A stretch of DNA of 64,000 nucleotides. Origin: Phaseolus vulgaris. Taxonomy: Eukaryota > Streptophyta > Magnoliopsida > Fabales > Fabaceae. Under the pieces are notes generated by a model. That model saw only the letters and a list, made by a program, of their open reading frames with translations. It did no database searches and was not told the origin of the DNA. This document shows, one piece after another, positions 31,986-43,496 of this stretch. The DNA lies in assembly GCF_000499845.2 (NCBI RefSeq), contig NC_023754.2, positions 6,588,477 through 6,652,476 on the forward strand, written 5' to 3'. Position 1 is the stretch's first letter; each line of letters begins with the position of its first letter. The position numbers were made by a program, and so were the translations under genes.

Positions 31986-32489
31986 TATATGTTGCATTAT
32001 CAAGAGGTGTTTCTAAAGCTTCAACATTTTTTTTATTAAAGAATGACACATTGAAGGAGAAGATGAAAATTTTACCAAAAATGTTGTTTATAAAGATATT
32101 TTATTATCTCAAAATTAGGTATTGTTTGTTTTATTTATGTTTGACACATAAAGATAAGTATATGTGAATATTCTACTTACACTATTTGTTATTATATATT
32201 AAATGTAGCATAATATACAGGAGGCCCTTACATTTGAATGAAGTGTGTGTATTTTGCAATTTATTCATAATTGACATTTCTTTCGTAGGAAACAAAATTT
32301 GTAAAGAATGAAACACTTAGAAGCATTATCAATCCCTCACATTGATTAAGTCAATTCACACCAAGGTATAATGATTTTACATAATGATGATGATAATGAC
32401 ATTTTTTTTATTCATAATGTACTATAAATTTATATTGCTAATATTAGTGTGTCAATAATAACATTGTTTATTCGAATTTTAATATTAAA

Positions 32490-32517
32490 CATATATATAT
32501 ATATATATATATATATA
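32490..32517. repeat. AT dinucleotide microsatellite
   Basis: Uninterrupted (at)n tract just outside the left inverted repeat of the Mutator-like element. Confidence 0.95.
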
Positions 32518-32999
32518 AATGAAAAAATAAAATATTGAGATACAAAGACACTCTCACGCTTATGTTCTGACTAGTAAAAATAAAAATAATAGAAAATTAG
32601 ATAAATTTAATTTACTATTATAACTTTATTTTATATATAATTAAAAAAAATAGATTTTAATATTTAAAATAACAAAAAATAATAATGATAGAAAATTAGA
32701 TAAATTTAATTTACTATTATAATTTTTTTATATATACAATTAAAGAAAATTAGGTTTTTATAAAAAAAATTAACTAAAGAAGTTTTTAAAAAATATTTTT
32801 TTTAAAAAAAATATTTTTTTATTATGTAATTAAAAAATGACTGAATTTTTATTATATATAATTAGAAAATTAAATATATATTTTTTTGGTTTTTAATATA
32901 TTAAAATTACTTTGAATTCTTAATAAATCTAAAAATTTTAATCAGAAAGCTAGAATGGATAACATTAACTGAAAATGAGTAAGTTTAAGAACAACATTA

Positions 33000-34345
33000 A
33001 AGTTTGACATTAAGTGAAAACACACAAATATGGCAATCCAATTTAGAGATTACATAATTTAGCAACCTCAAGATGAACGAACTATCTATGAGATTCTGTC
33101 CCATGGGGTCTTCTTGTTGTCTCGGTCGATGTTTAAGCGGAGGTGGACTTTCATCATCATTGTTTTCTTCTTCATTGTCGTCAGATGGAATCTCAGACCC
33201 CATTAAAGGCATTGTGGGTCAATAGCAATGCATGGTAGGAGTTGGATGAAATGTGGAGGGTGGTGTCAATGTTGAAGTACCAAACATTTGCGATGGACCT
33301 AGAGAAAAAATATTTCCCAACGGTGCAAAAATTGTGCAAGTTGATGGAACTTGCTGTTAGGGAAATTGGAAAAACATGTTGTGGTGGTGGTCCATAAAGT
33401 TGAATATTTGTGGTGGTTGAGTTGGGGGCGAATTGAAATTGGACTTGTCCAAATTGTGCAACATTTGATGAAGACCCAAGATGATGAGGGTGGCCTTTGA
33501 AATAGTGTGGTTGACCATTGGGTGACATGTCATATTATTGTTTAAAAATAATAATTAATGTACGAATTTTAAAAAATAGTTAATGTACGAATTTTAAAAA
33601 ATAACAATATCAAATGGGTAAAAATTGAACGTACATCGTCTTTAGATGTGCCTATAGATGAGACGTAGCAAATGGTATGAGTGATGTACAATTGCATGTA
33701 AGTTGATTCATCATGCAAATGGTGTTTTCGTTGAATGGTACTCCCTCAATTAAACGATTTTGTCGGTCATTCCACGTTGTTATCCATCTCTGGTGATACT
33801 GTGGCCAATACCTATATGATCTCCCATGCATGTCTTCTTTGTGCACTTCATTGAGGTTGCATAAGTCGTGTGAAATGGGTTGTCAATACCAGAATTGTCA
33901 CATCACTTGGTTTAGTTGATGAAATTTAACAGTTGCAAAACAAATTAAAGGTACAATCGTCCAACTTACAACTACCACATCAATTGTAATTAGACCACTA
34001 ATTTGAGGTTGCTGATATGGAGTCTACAAAAATTGTCAACAGTAAGAAATAATATTATTAATTTTTTGGATTACTTGGAAATAATTTACTTGTTAGAGGA
34101 TGAAAAGGATAACCTGTTGCGGTTGCAGTTGATCTAGCATTTTCCATATTTCAACCATGCTTATCACACTCATGTTTGATCGATGGAAATTCCGAGTCCA
34201 CCTACGATAAACGTTTGTCACGTCATAATTAATACGAAGTTTTTTAATATACAATATTCAAAGGAAGAAAATAAATAGTAACCTCTTGGCAAGCGAAAAT
34301 CCAACCCCGACAACAATGTCCTCCACACTCAATGACTCAATCTTG
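33000..34345 (-). pseudogene. Plant mobile domain (PMD, aminotransferase-like) protein gene of the MULE
   Basis: On the minus strand from 34345 down: SLSVEDIVVGVGF; an intron-like gap; NFHRSNMSVISMVEIWKMLDQL (about 34110-34200); another gap ending in ttgtag; then TPYQQPQISGLITIDVVVVSW, VPLICFATVKFHQLNQVM-QF (about 33900-34030) and YWPQYHQRWITTWNDR (about 33760-33810). VPLICF..VxxHxxxxVxxQF and the HQ-x2-I-x2-WxxR segment are hallmarks of the plant mobile domain. A Pro/Asp/Glu-rich tail (33000-33200) may be its last exon. Several stops indicate decay. Domestic PMD proteins act in silencing and meristem maintenance. What the transposon version does is unknown. Confidence 0.65.
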
Positions 34346-36315
34346 GTGAAAAGCATGTGATTTCGTAATTAGAGATATTATTAATGAGTTTAGGGAAGAA
34401 AACAATGTCTATGATGGTGGTTTCCCAATGTCATCACTTTAGCAAAGTGATTCCAATAATCGATCTAGAAAAATAGTTCAATATGACCTTTCTGAGCGAA
34501 TGATTTTTCCTAATAAAGAGGCTACTTTGGTTGCCATGAAATAATATCACATAGCTGAAGGGTACAAATTTGTTGTCGTGGAGTTAAAGGATCAATATGT
34601 AGTCCACTGCATTGACTACAATAATGGATGTCAATGGCGGCTTAGAGCATCCTTTAGTAAAATCCGTGATACATGGGAGATAAAAAATTTGAAGCACCCC
34701 ACACATGTTTTTCGACCACTCTTTCTGATGATCACATAAATTTGACTCTAAGCAAATTGCAACTATAGTCGTCAATTCCATTAAAGTAAACTCATCTATC
34801 CTTGTGAAAATTTTAATTCCAGAAATTAAAAGTCGTTATGGTTATTATGTAGTGTATAAAAAAACGTGGATGGCAAAACAAAAGGCGTTTGCCATGGAAT
34901 TTGGTGACTAGGACGAATCTTATAATCATCTTCCAAGATGGTTGCAGGTGTTTCAAGAAAGTGTCTATGGAACAATTGTCGAATATGTAACTCGACCTTA
35001 GGCTATAGACGGTGTTCAAGACAACTCGTGTTACATCTTCGAATGTGTATTTTGGGCTTTCAACCATTGCATTGATGACTTTAATTACTGCAAGCCAATA
35101 GTCCAAGTTGATAGAACATTCTTGACCGAAAAATACCATGGGACTTTGCTAACTGCAATTGGTCAAGATGGCAACCGAAACGTATTCCCTTTAGCTTTTG
35201 CAATAGTTGAAGGTGAAACAAAAGAAGCATTGATCTGGTTCTTCCGCCTGATAGACGAAAGACTATTTTATCAACATTAAAATCTTCAGAATTTGCTTGG
35301 GAAGGACATGGTCTCCTATCAGTATATTGTATACGTCACATTGCATCTAACTTCAATAAGAAGTTCAAGAATGCCGAGGCGAAGAGACAATTGATAAACA
35401 TGGGTATTTATCTTCATTTAATTCACTTATATTGATTATTCTTGTTGCAACACAATCACTTTAAATCATTTAATTTTTTTACATTTTCTCAGGTTATGAA
35501 ATGAAACAACCAACTCTTTAGGAAAAATGGTTGGATTTAAGATCATAATTTCAGCAAGCTTTTGCCTGGATAGATCAAATACCTTTGAAAAAATGAACGA
35601 AAACATATGGCGGAGGCAGGAGGTATGACCACATCACAACAAATTTAGCTGAGTGCATGAACTCTGTATTAAAGAAAGCACGATCGTTACCCATATGTGC
35701 TCTTGTGAAGACAATTTTTGAAAGAACCAAATCTTGGTTTGTTGAACGAGGGACGAAGATAAGGTGCATGTTACGAGTTGGCCATCAATATCCGGAAGAT
35801 ATTATTGCCTTGTTACGGGAAAATGAACAACAATCTGCTATGTGTCTGTCCAAAGCTACAATAGACAAAATTCCGAGTTTGATGTTCAAGAGCTACCCAC
35901 TTCCCAACTACGACGCCTACCTATGTCATACACGATAAGACTTAATGACTGGTGGTGTTACTGTGGGGAGTTTCAAGCTCTTCAATTTCCTTGTGCTCAT
36001 GTTATCGTTGTTTATTCGACATGTCATTTACAACCAAAAAAATTCATTGATCTTATCTATAGTCTACAATATATTTTAAGGGCATACAAAGTTGAATTTC
36101 ATCCAGTTCGAAATGAAGATTATTGATCTACTTATATTGGACTGAATTTCATCTTGAACTCCCACATGCGCGGTAAGAAATCAAGCAGACCAACAACTAA
36201 TCCAATACATAATGAAATGGATGAGCCACTTCCAAATAAGCCAAAACAAATGTTTACTATAGGAATGAAGGCCACAAAAGAGCAAATTGTCCATAGAGAC
36301 AATAGTAGAATGTAG
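34346..36315 (+). pseudogene. MuDR-type transposase of the MULE
   Basis: The plus strand, in order, has the following. MuDR N-terminal DNA-binding region: FPNKEATLVAM-YHIAEGY and NGCQWRLRASFSKI (about 34505-34660). DDE core: PIVQVDRTFL, GTLLTAIGQDGNRNVFPLAFAIVEGETKEA (about 35095-35230), with the first catalytic Asp in VQVD, then VYCIRHIASNF (about 35320-35360). A GT..AG intron lies at about 35403-35492. Next are NLAECMNSVLKKAR (about 35645-35685) and a SWIM zinc finger WWCYCGEF...PCAHVI (about 35950-36005). The end is near 36315. A deletion of about 50 bp around the second Asp motif (near 35265), in-frame stops and frameshifts make it inactive. Confidence 0.85.
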
Positions 36316-36866
36316 ACTCTTGTACTATTTTTCTGCTTTCTATAACAATTAAAGTATTTAGTTAACGTTCTCCATTTTACCTTTTCGGTTAGAGATTCTA
36401 TTTTAATTTTACCATTTCGAATTTAAGGTTTTACCAACTTAATTTTTAATTACAGATTAAATTTAATTTAATCAATTTTTTAAAATAATTATTTTAGATT
36501 ATTAAAGTATTATATCATTATTTTATTAAAATTCAAAATAATTTTTATGTATAGTAAAAAAATATTTTCTGAAAACTTATTTAGTTAAGTTTTTTTTATA
36601 AAAATCTAATTTTCTTCAATTATATAAAAAATTATAATAATAAATTAAATTGATCTAATTTATTTTTATTTTTATTATTATTTTAAATACTAAAATCTAT
36701 TTTTCTTTAATTATATATAAAATAAAGTTATAATAGTAAATTAAATTTATCTAGGTTTCTATTATTTTTATTTCTATTTTAGATACTCAAAAATATATAT
36801 TAAAATTATTATATATTAAAATATTTAAAACGTATTTTGTACTAGTAGGGTCCGCACGACCGAAAG

Positions 36867-37597
36867 TGATGGAAGAGGCCCAAGCATCAACTCAATTGAA
36901 AGCCCACCAACATGTCAAATTGGGTCAATCACTAGAGCCATGGCTAAGAAACTTCAAGAAGATTGGAATACTGCCACTGATGGCAGAGAAACCTACCTAT
37001 ACATGCTTAAGACGCCATAGATTCTAGTGTAGAGTAGCATTTAAATTCTTGTCAAAATTAGCATAGGAAATTTCTTTTGTAATTTTGTTAAATTGAAGAT
37101 GGGTACCTAAAATACCAACCTAAGTTTAATTAGAGTTTCCTAAACTTCTAATTAAACTTAGGCCCATCCAATTGGAGCTCATATTCTAGAATCAATTGCA
37201 CATTCTAGATTCTTGAACATGCCTTCCATGTGCTTCAATTCTAGGCACCAATTTCAAATAGGATAGTTTGAATTTCCCTGTCTTTCACCTTGATGTAAAC
37301 CAACCTCCCTTGCTATTTAAGGAGTGCCTTGGCTCATGATTTCACAAGATTAATATACTAGTGAATTGCTGCCAAATTTGAGCAAATTTCACTTCTTGTC
37401 TAAAACCTCTCAAGATTAGACTATTGATCTTCATTTATCACCTTACCAAAGAGAGATGGCCTCACCACTCTTGTTCCCTACCTAACATGCACCTCCAAGG
37501 TCACCACACCTCTTAGGAGGGCCTTGTTTGTCATCCTCCATTGTGCTTCCACCGAATCACCAACAAAAACTCCAATCATGAAGGAACTTCTCCATCA
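36867..37597 (+). mobile_element. 5' LTR of element B
   Basis: 731 bp. It starts with a coding-like stretch that corresponds to the end of pol in the 3' LTR (ending [10 protein letters not shown] and a stop near 37020). It carries 17 bp (attctagtgtagagtag, about 37021-37037) that are absent from the 3' LTR. Confidence 0.92.
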
Positions 37598-37599
37598 TT

Positions 37600-37611
37600 T
37601 GGTATCAGAGT
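37600..37611 (+). promoter_or_regulatory. Primer binding site of element B, initiator Met-tRNA type
   Basis: tggtatcagagt follows two bases after the LTR. TGGTATCAGAGC is the usual complement of the plant initiator Met-tRNA 3' end. Only the last base shown differs. Confidence 0.85.
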
Positions 37612-39382
37612 CATGGTCTTCAAGAGATAAGTGCCTTGTCTTTGTTTTATTTTTGTGTTCATTTCAATTCCGTGTTGTTCTTCATGAATTCTTGATTGCC
37701 TTGCTGTTTTGAGTCTTGATTTTGCTTTAGATGCCGTGTTGGTCCAATCCAAACGGTGAAATCATGTTCAAATTGATCTTGAGCTTCTCATTTGCAAATT
37801 TGTTGTAGGATTCTATATAGTTCGTGTTGTTGTTCTATTTTTGGTTTATTTGAGTCTTTATTGCAATTTTAATCGGTTCATATTGTGTTGATTTGAGTCA
37901 TTTTGATTTTTGAATCCAATTGCGTTTTTTCAAGTCATGTTTCTCCTAAATTGTCACCAATTCCATGTAGTGCTGTTTTTGATAATTTTGGTTACTTGAT
38001 TTTAAATTTGAGTCCAGATTTATAATTTTGTGTTTGATCCTTTGGTGCACTTTTTTGTTTTAGATTTGAGTTCATATTTGTGTGATAGATTCATACAAAT
38101 TCTTATACATCAATTCCATTGTGTTTTTGAAGTTTCTTCAAACTGTTTTTAATTTCAGAATTAGGATTCCTCTGTTTTTAATTCTGTGCTGACTGTTTTT
38201 ACTTATCCAATTAAAATACGTTGGAGAAAATTGTGAAATTATGGATTTAAACAGGTTGATGTGTTAGAAAAAAAGAAGAAAAAAAAGTAAGTCAAAATTC
38301 AAAATACATAAAAAATGATAAATCAAATGAAAAAAATGTGCATTCTGGCGCGAACAGAAACGGTAATTTGACAACAGATTTGAAAAATTTATCACAATTA
38401 ATTGGTGCATTTTTTTGGTGTGATTCCAGCGCCAAAATTTTGCTAAGATCTTGAACTGATCGTGGTTTAAATTTCAAATATACAGATAAACATAAATATT
38501 TTAAGTCACGCATTTTGTGCCTCAAACTTCCAGTAGTACTGTTTTGGTTTTCTTAATCAATTCTAGTGGCATTCCTTAGGTTCAATTTGTGTGCCACCTT
38601 TTATTAAGTGCCTTATTTGTTTGCTTGTCAAGTTTATTCAATACTCTTTCAAGTTATTTCATACAATTATTCCATTTGCTGTTGTCCTATTTCTAAATTG
38701 AATTGTTCTTTGCTTTAAATTTGTTGACCTCTATTGTTGGTGAAAGATTTTCGAAGTGGTGCTTGTTAAGTTTGGAATTAACCTTTGTGGTGAGTCCATC
38801 CCTACTTAGTACGTATTGTTTTGAAGATTTAAATTGACTAATCTTAAGAGGTTAAGCAAGGGGCTGCAGCAAGTGAGATTACAAAAACATTCAAAGTGTG
38901 AGTCACAACAAGAAGGAGTACCAAAAGCAAAGGAGCATAGTATAGGAAATCTGAATTTTACTTTTGTACTTCAATTTCTATTGCATTTCTTTTGAATTGT
39001 AATTACATTCAACTTTGATTAATTAGTGGAATAATCACGTATTAGACGGTGAGTGCGTCTTCAATGACTCTAAGTGTCTAGAAGCATCACCTTAGGATAC
39101 GTCTAGTTTAAAAGTTTTCTAGCTAGTAGCTTTTAATTGTGTTTTTATTAATTGCTTTGCATTTTTTTCTTTGCATAAAAATTGTGTTTCTCATTCTTAA
39201 TTGTGATATAAGTAAATTACTTAGAAAAATATTTGTGAGAAGTCTTGAGGGATAGATTTTGGCAAGGAAAGACTTGGTACTTAAGAGATCCTAGTGATCC
39301 ACCTCTCTTTCCTGGAAAGCTACCTTCATTACTCTCATTTTTCTTTCTTGAGGTAAATTACTTTTAACACAAAACTTTAACC
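37612..39382 (+). other. Long 5' untranslated leader of element B
   Basis: About 1.77 kb of T-rich non-coding sequence lies between primer site and gag. No domain or conserved ORF is visible. Long leaders are usual in CRM-type chromoviruses. Confidence 0.6.
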
Positions 39383-40270
39383 ATGTCAGCCCATTCTTCT
39401 AGATCTAGTGAAAGTGAACTAAAGTCCATTAAAAATCTTGTAAAACAATTAGCCAAGGACTTTCAATCACTCTCATATAGATACTTAGAACATGAGGAGC
39501 AACTCAAAGAGCTGAAAATGGCTAAAGGAAAGGATGAAAACTCTAGCAAATCTAAAAAAAGTTCCCATGCATCTAGTTCTAAACATCATGAATCTTTTGG
39601 GGATGAAAGTCTTAGGATTAATGAATATTACCAACTATCCCCTAGATGAACTAGAAGAGAAAGACAAGAAAGAGAAAGCCTAAAAGAGGTTAGGGTAGAT
39701 TTGCCTCATTTCCATGGAAAAGAAAATGTAAAAGTATATTTAGATTGGGAGATGAAGGTCAAACAATTATTTGCTTGCCATAAGGTGAGTGAAGAAAGGA
39801 AAGTACCCCTAACCACTTTAAGTTTTCAAGGCAATGCTATGTATTGGTGGACGACCCTTGAAAGAGATAGGCGTCTTAATAAGGACCCTCCCATAAAATA
39901 TTGGAATGATCTTAGGGGAGCCTTAAGGCGCTGCCAGATTCCCTCCTAATAATAGGGAGTTAATGGACAAGCTCCAAAGACTCCAACAAAAGACCATGAG
40001 TGTAAAGGAATATAGGCAATAAATGGAACTATACATGATGAGAGCCTCCATTAGGGAATCCGAATCCACTACCATAGCAAGATTCTTAAGTGGGCTTAAT
40101 CTTGAGATTAGAGATATAGTTGAACTCTTGCCCTACCAAGACTTGAATGATTTAGTTTAATTATGTATCAAGGTTGAACAACAAAATTTGAGGAAAACTT
40201 CAAGTCGTAGGGAAGGTTCATACCCTAATTCTTATCCAAGAAGAGAGTTTAAAAGGGAGGAAAGTGTACC
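39383..40270 (+). pseudogene. gag of element B, N-terminal part
   Basis: It starts MSAHSSRSSESELKSI, followed by a Lys/Ser-rich linker and a stop (CGA to TGA type) at 39647. The gag core follows: LPHFHGKENVKVYLDWEMKV, PLTTLSFQGNAMYWW and KYWNDLRGALR. A frameshift near 39930 comes before ELMDKLQRLQQKTMSVKEY and FLSGLNLEIRDIVEL. Element C inserted at 40271 and the frame resumes at 46567 with the zinc knuckle. Stops near 40021 and 40159 add to the damage. Confidence 0.85.
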
Positions 40271-41469
40271 TGATCCGATCGGTCATCGGTAGTCGATGAC
40301 GTCAGCAACAGAGAACCACGTGGACCACTCGCAGGGTGACACGTGCACCAGGTGGCAGAGAGGTCAGGGGGACGATCGCCAAGAGCGGTGATCGGTGGTC
40401 AGTAACCAAGTGATCACCGACAGATCAGGCGACAGAGAGGTCGGGGGACAAATCATCCAGAACGGTGATCGGTGGTCAGTAGCCAAGTGGCCACCAACAG
40501 ACCAGTTCTCAGACTAACGCCTGAAGGCAGAACGCGAAGAAACAAATAAACACTGATCAGTCATCGGGTGTATTGTCATCGGGGTCTCGTGTTACACGCA
40601 GTTAAACTGGGACTGAGGTTCCCAGCGAGAGCGTTACGCATGGATCTCGCATGAGCACACCTCAGGGAATCATGCACGAGAGTGGCCTGAGGGAACTAGT
40701 AAACCAGTCAGTGATTGGTGATTCCCTCAACCCACTACGTGCGTGGCATCGTGAAGGGTAAGTCGCCTACGCAGAGAGCAACCTCTGGTGAGTGTGCCTA
40801 GACCAGCCACACCCGATGTTCTCCTGAGAGTATGCGATTTACCCAGATAAGAGAAATATCCTAAGTTACTCCGCAAGGGCGTAACTTGGGCACACAAAGA
40901 GAAGCGCTAGAGCCCTTCCAGTAAATGACACGTTGGTGGTTAGATGTGAGTTGCAGGCCTCCACGTGTCATCTTCTGAGAGGGGTGCGGTCCAGACAAAA
41001 GAGCACTCCGTACCACTAAAGGTACAGACAGGCGCAGCCAAGCGCAGAGACGCGCAGACATGCACAGACTCTCACGCTCCCCACTGCTGATTCTGAAGGT
41101 ACGCTTTCTCTGAAAAGCATAACAGTGTTCTGACACATGCCAGAAAAGCATAACAGAATTCTGTTATGCCCAGAAGCAGGGAAAGAGAGATAAAAGAGAG
41201 AATCAGGGTGAGAGTGGGGGGATACGAAAAACAGAGAGCAAGAGTTTTTTACACACACTACTAGTTTTCTAGTCTTTGGTGGTTCTGTGGACTAACTTGA
41301 TCGTCGGAGTGCAAACGGCCGCTAGAGGCGCCGTCTGTGTGTTTTGCAGGCCACGTTTGGAGAAGCAAGAGAAGGTTCTGAGGGTGATTCTGCAGAAGAC
41401 GCAGTCGCGTAGACAGGGCAGAGAGTGCTACGAAGCGATTCCTCCACGTTCGAGTTGCCGGCAGGATCA
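40271..41469 (+). mobile_element. 5' LTR of element C
   Basis: 1199 bp. It contains 242 bp (about 41015-41256) not present in the 3' LTR. The segment is flanked by CACT on both sides, so the 3' LTR most likely lost it by short-repeat deletion after insertion. Confidence 0.95.
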
Positions 41470-41471
41470 TT

Positions 41472-41489
41472 TGGCGCCCACCGTGGGGC
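41472..41489 (+). promoter_or_regulatory. Primer binding site of element C
   Basis: tggcgcccaccgtggggc lies two bases after the LTR. It is identical to the site of element E at 63779 and nearly identical to those of H1 and H3. Confidence 0.85.
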
Positions 41490-41567
41490 AAGGGTGAATC
41501 GTTGTCCCATATATACCACAGTTTTAAAGACTTACCAGGGTCTTATCAGTTTCGTTGATAGAGAAAG

Positions 41568-43496
41568 ATGCCTAGAAACAGACAACCATCACCTGCGCCA
41601 TCCGCTGACGAAGGAGCTGTGACAATGGCGCAGGTCCTGGAAATGGTGCGCACGCTGCAGGATAACGCCGCAGCGTCAAAGGTTGAACAAGAGAGGATGC
41701 AGACGGAGCTAGCTGCGTCGCAAAGCAGGAACGACGAGCTGAATCGCGTCAACGAGGAGTTGAGAAGGACGCTGCAAGCGCAGAGGGAACACATGGTTGA
41801 CGAAAGGGTGTCTAGGCAGCCCTCACCTTCAAGAGCGTTCCCCATGCCATTCTCCCCTGAGATCTTGGGAACCATGGTGCCTCCCAACCTGGTGGGGGTG
41901 AAGGCATCGTTCAAAGGGGTAGAAGACCCGGAGGCGCATCTGACGGCGTTCCACACTCAGATGATGTTGTCTGGGGGTTCAGACGCTGTCTACTGCAAAA
42001 TGTTTATGAGTACGCTCAGCGGAATCGCCATGGAGTGGTTCGTGAGCCTACCAGAAGGACACATCACGTCTTTCTCTCAGTTCTCGAAGCTCTTCACTAA
42101 ACAATACATCGTCAACAAGGCATCTGCAGTGGTGTCCTACGATCTGTTCGACGTGCGCCAATACCAGGGGGAGTCGCTGAAGGACTACCTCAACCGCTTT
42201 GGGGCACAAGTAGTTAGATTGCCCAGCAAAGATGAAGATATGCTGGTGCACGCGTTCAAGAAGGGAGTGCTGCCTGGCCCCTTCAGCGAGTCTCTCATCA
42301 GGAGCCATCCCAGCACCTTTGCAGAGATCCGACGACGTGCGGTGGCACACATAGTGGCAGAAACGGAGGTTTCTGAGAAGAGAGGAAGTGCTGCACCACC
42401 AAGACCGCGTGGAGGGCAAGGAAAGCCACCGCAAGCAAGGGTGCATGAGGCCAAGGAGGGGAAGAAGGTGCGGGAAAAACCTCGCCCCTATGCACCAGGC
42501 AAAGACCAGAGCAGGGGGCGTGCAAGGGAGAATAACGTACCCCCGAGATACAACTTCATGGTGGGATTGGCGGATCTCATTGCCCTTCCTGCTATAGCCG
42601 CAAGACTACGAGTACCAGAGAAGACAGATAAGGTACTTGGAAGAAAGAAGAATGAGTGGTGTGAGTTTCATCAGGCTTTTGGTCATACACTTCATTCTTG
42701 TTTGGCGCTGGGACACCAACTGGCAGAGTTGGTGAAGTCTGGCTTCCTAGCTGATTACCTGCGTGAGCCGCAGGGTGATCGCGCGTCAGGATCCCAGACT
42801 GGAGAACAGCAGCATGAAGTCCCTGTGCATGGGGAAGTGCAGACGATCGCGGGAGGCTTCTCTGGTGGGGGATGCACAGCTTCACAGAGAAGGAGATACG
42901 CTCTATCGGTAATGGCGGTAGATGCGGTAAATGAGAGTCATTACCCTGAAGTGGACATCATCTTCAGGAAAGCTGATCTACGGGACGTTGTCCCACACGA
43001 CAACGACCCTGTGGTCATTTCTCTCATCACTGCGGGAAGGCGAGTGCACCGAGTACTCGTAGATCAAGGAAGTTCGGCAGACGTCATGTTCTGGCCAACA
43101 TTCAACAAGTTACAGTTATCCCCTGACCAGCTAAGACCGTATACTGGTTGTCTCTACGGTTTTGCAGGAGATCAGGTAGAGGTGCGGGGATACATCGAGC
43201 TGAGGACAACGTTCACTGACGGAACGACAGCCCGCACTGAAAAGATAAAGTACCTGGTGGTGAACGCCCCTTCTGCGTACAATGTCTTGTTGGGGAGGCC
43301 AACACTCAATAGACTGGGCGCAATACCATCGACAAGGCATATGAAGTTGAAGCTGCCGTCGATGGAGGGGACCGTGATAACCATCAAGTCGGATCAGGCT
43401 GAAGCGAAGACTAAACAAGGCCAAAGGAGGCTGGGCAGAGGAGGTCCCCAGAATTGTATGGTCTTATCACACCACCCCACAGTCCAGCACCCATGA
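41568..43496 (+). CDS. gag-protease polyprotein of element C, intact 642-residue frame
   Basis: The start is the first ATG after the leader (MPRNRQPSPAPSADE). Parts are: coiled coil, residues about 35-90 (KVEQERMQTELAASQSR..); gag capsid-like domain about 105-235 (GVEDPEAHLTAFHTQM, AMEWFVSLP, YQGESLKDYLNRF); basic Arg/Pro/Lys linker about 265-320; His/Cys stretch CEFHQAFGHTLHSC about 365; retropepsin about 470-610 with HRVLVDQGSSADVMFW (D-Q-G active site) and NVLLGRPTLNRLGAIPS. No stop or frameshift is visible. From about residue 617 the frame runs out of protease into integrase-tail DNA in the wrong frame (RRLGRGGPQNCMV), so the last 25 residues are an artefact of the deletion. It could still make particles for trans-mobilisation. 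Confidence 0.9.
   Translation: MPRNRQPSPAPSADEGAVTMAQVLEMVRTLQDNAAASKVEQERMQTELAASQSRNDELNRVNEELRRTLQAQREHMVDERVSRQPSPSRAFPMPFSPEILGTMVPPNLVGVKASFKGVEDPEAHLTAFHTQMMLSGGSDAVYCKMFMSTLSGIAMEWFVSLPEGHITSFSQFSKLFTKQYIVNKASAVVSYDLFDVRQYQGESLKDYLNRFGAQVVRLPSKDEDMLVHAFKKGVLPGPFSESLIRSHPSTFAEIRRRAVAHIVAETEVSEKRGSAAPPRPRGGQGKPPQARVHEAKEGKKVREKPRPYAPGKDQSRGRARENNVPPRYNFMVGLADLIALPAIAARLRVPEKTDKVLGRKKNEWCEFHQAFGHTLHSCLALGHQLAELVKSGFLADYLREPQGDRASGSQTGEQQHEVPVHGEVQTIAGGFSGGGCTASQRRRYALSVMAVDAVNESHYPEVDIIFRKADLRDVVPHDNDPVVISLITAGRRVHRVLVDQGSSADVMFWPTFNKLQLSPDQLRPYTGCLYGFAGDQVEVRGYIELRTTFTDGTTARTEKIKYLVVNAPSAYNVLLGRPTLNRLGAIPSTRHMKLKLPSMEGTVITIKSDQAEAKTKQGQRRLGRGGPQNCMVLSHHPTVQHP

Larger units (their letters stand above)
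31441..32118 (+). pseudogene. C-terminal Helitron (PIF1-like) helicase remnant, split by a MITE
   Basis: Before the MITE the frame reads PFVFVRKQFHVKLSFP. After it come INHRGKTIPNVGIYFLRH, then GKLYVALSRGVSKAS (about 31978-32022) and, in a shifted frame, FTKNVVYKDILLSQN and a stop at 32116. These match, in order, the last motifs of plant Helitron helicases: QFP-KLSF, INK-QGQT-PNVGIYLP, GQLYVALSRG and the TKN-VYKE tail. The N-terminal helicase, the Rep domain and clear Helitron ends were not found. Confidence 0.75.
32571..36785 (+). mobile_element. Mutator-like element (MULE) with transposase and plant-mobile-domain genes
   Basis: The left inverted repeat (32571 to about 32810) and right inverted repeat (about 36540-36785) are complementary. 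For example, aatagaaaattagataaatttaa and its complement flank the element, as do the tatataattaaaaaaaatagattttaa parts. Between them lie a divergently arranged gene pair: plant mobile domain (-) and MuDR transposase (+). The outer edges and the 9-bp target duplication could not be fixed in this AT-rich context, and retroelement A inserted at 36838, right beside or within the right end. Long TIRs plus a MuDR/SWIM transposase identify the superfamily. Confidence 0.8.

Noticed and set aside
41546..42885. Several minus-strand open frames under the gag-protease of element C
   Set aside because: They are reverse-frame shadows of the intact plus-strand polyprotein in GC-richer coding DNA and show no domain.
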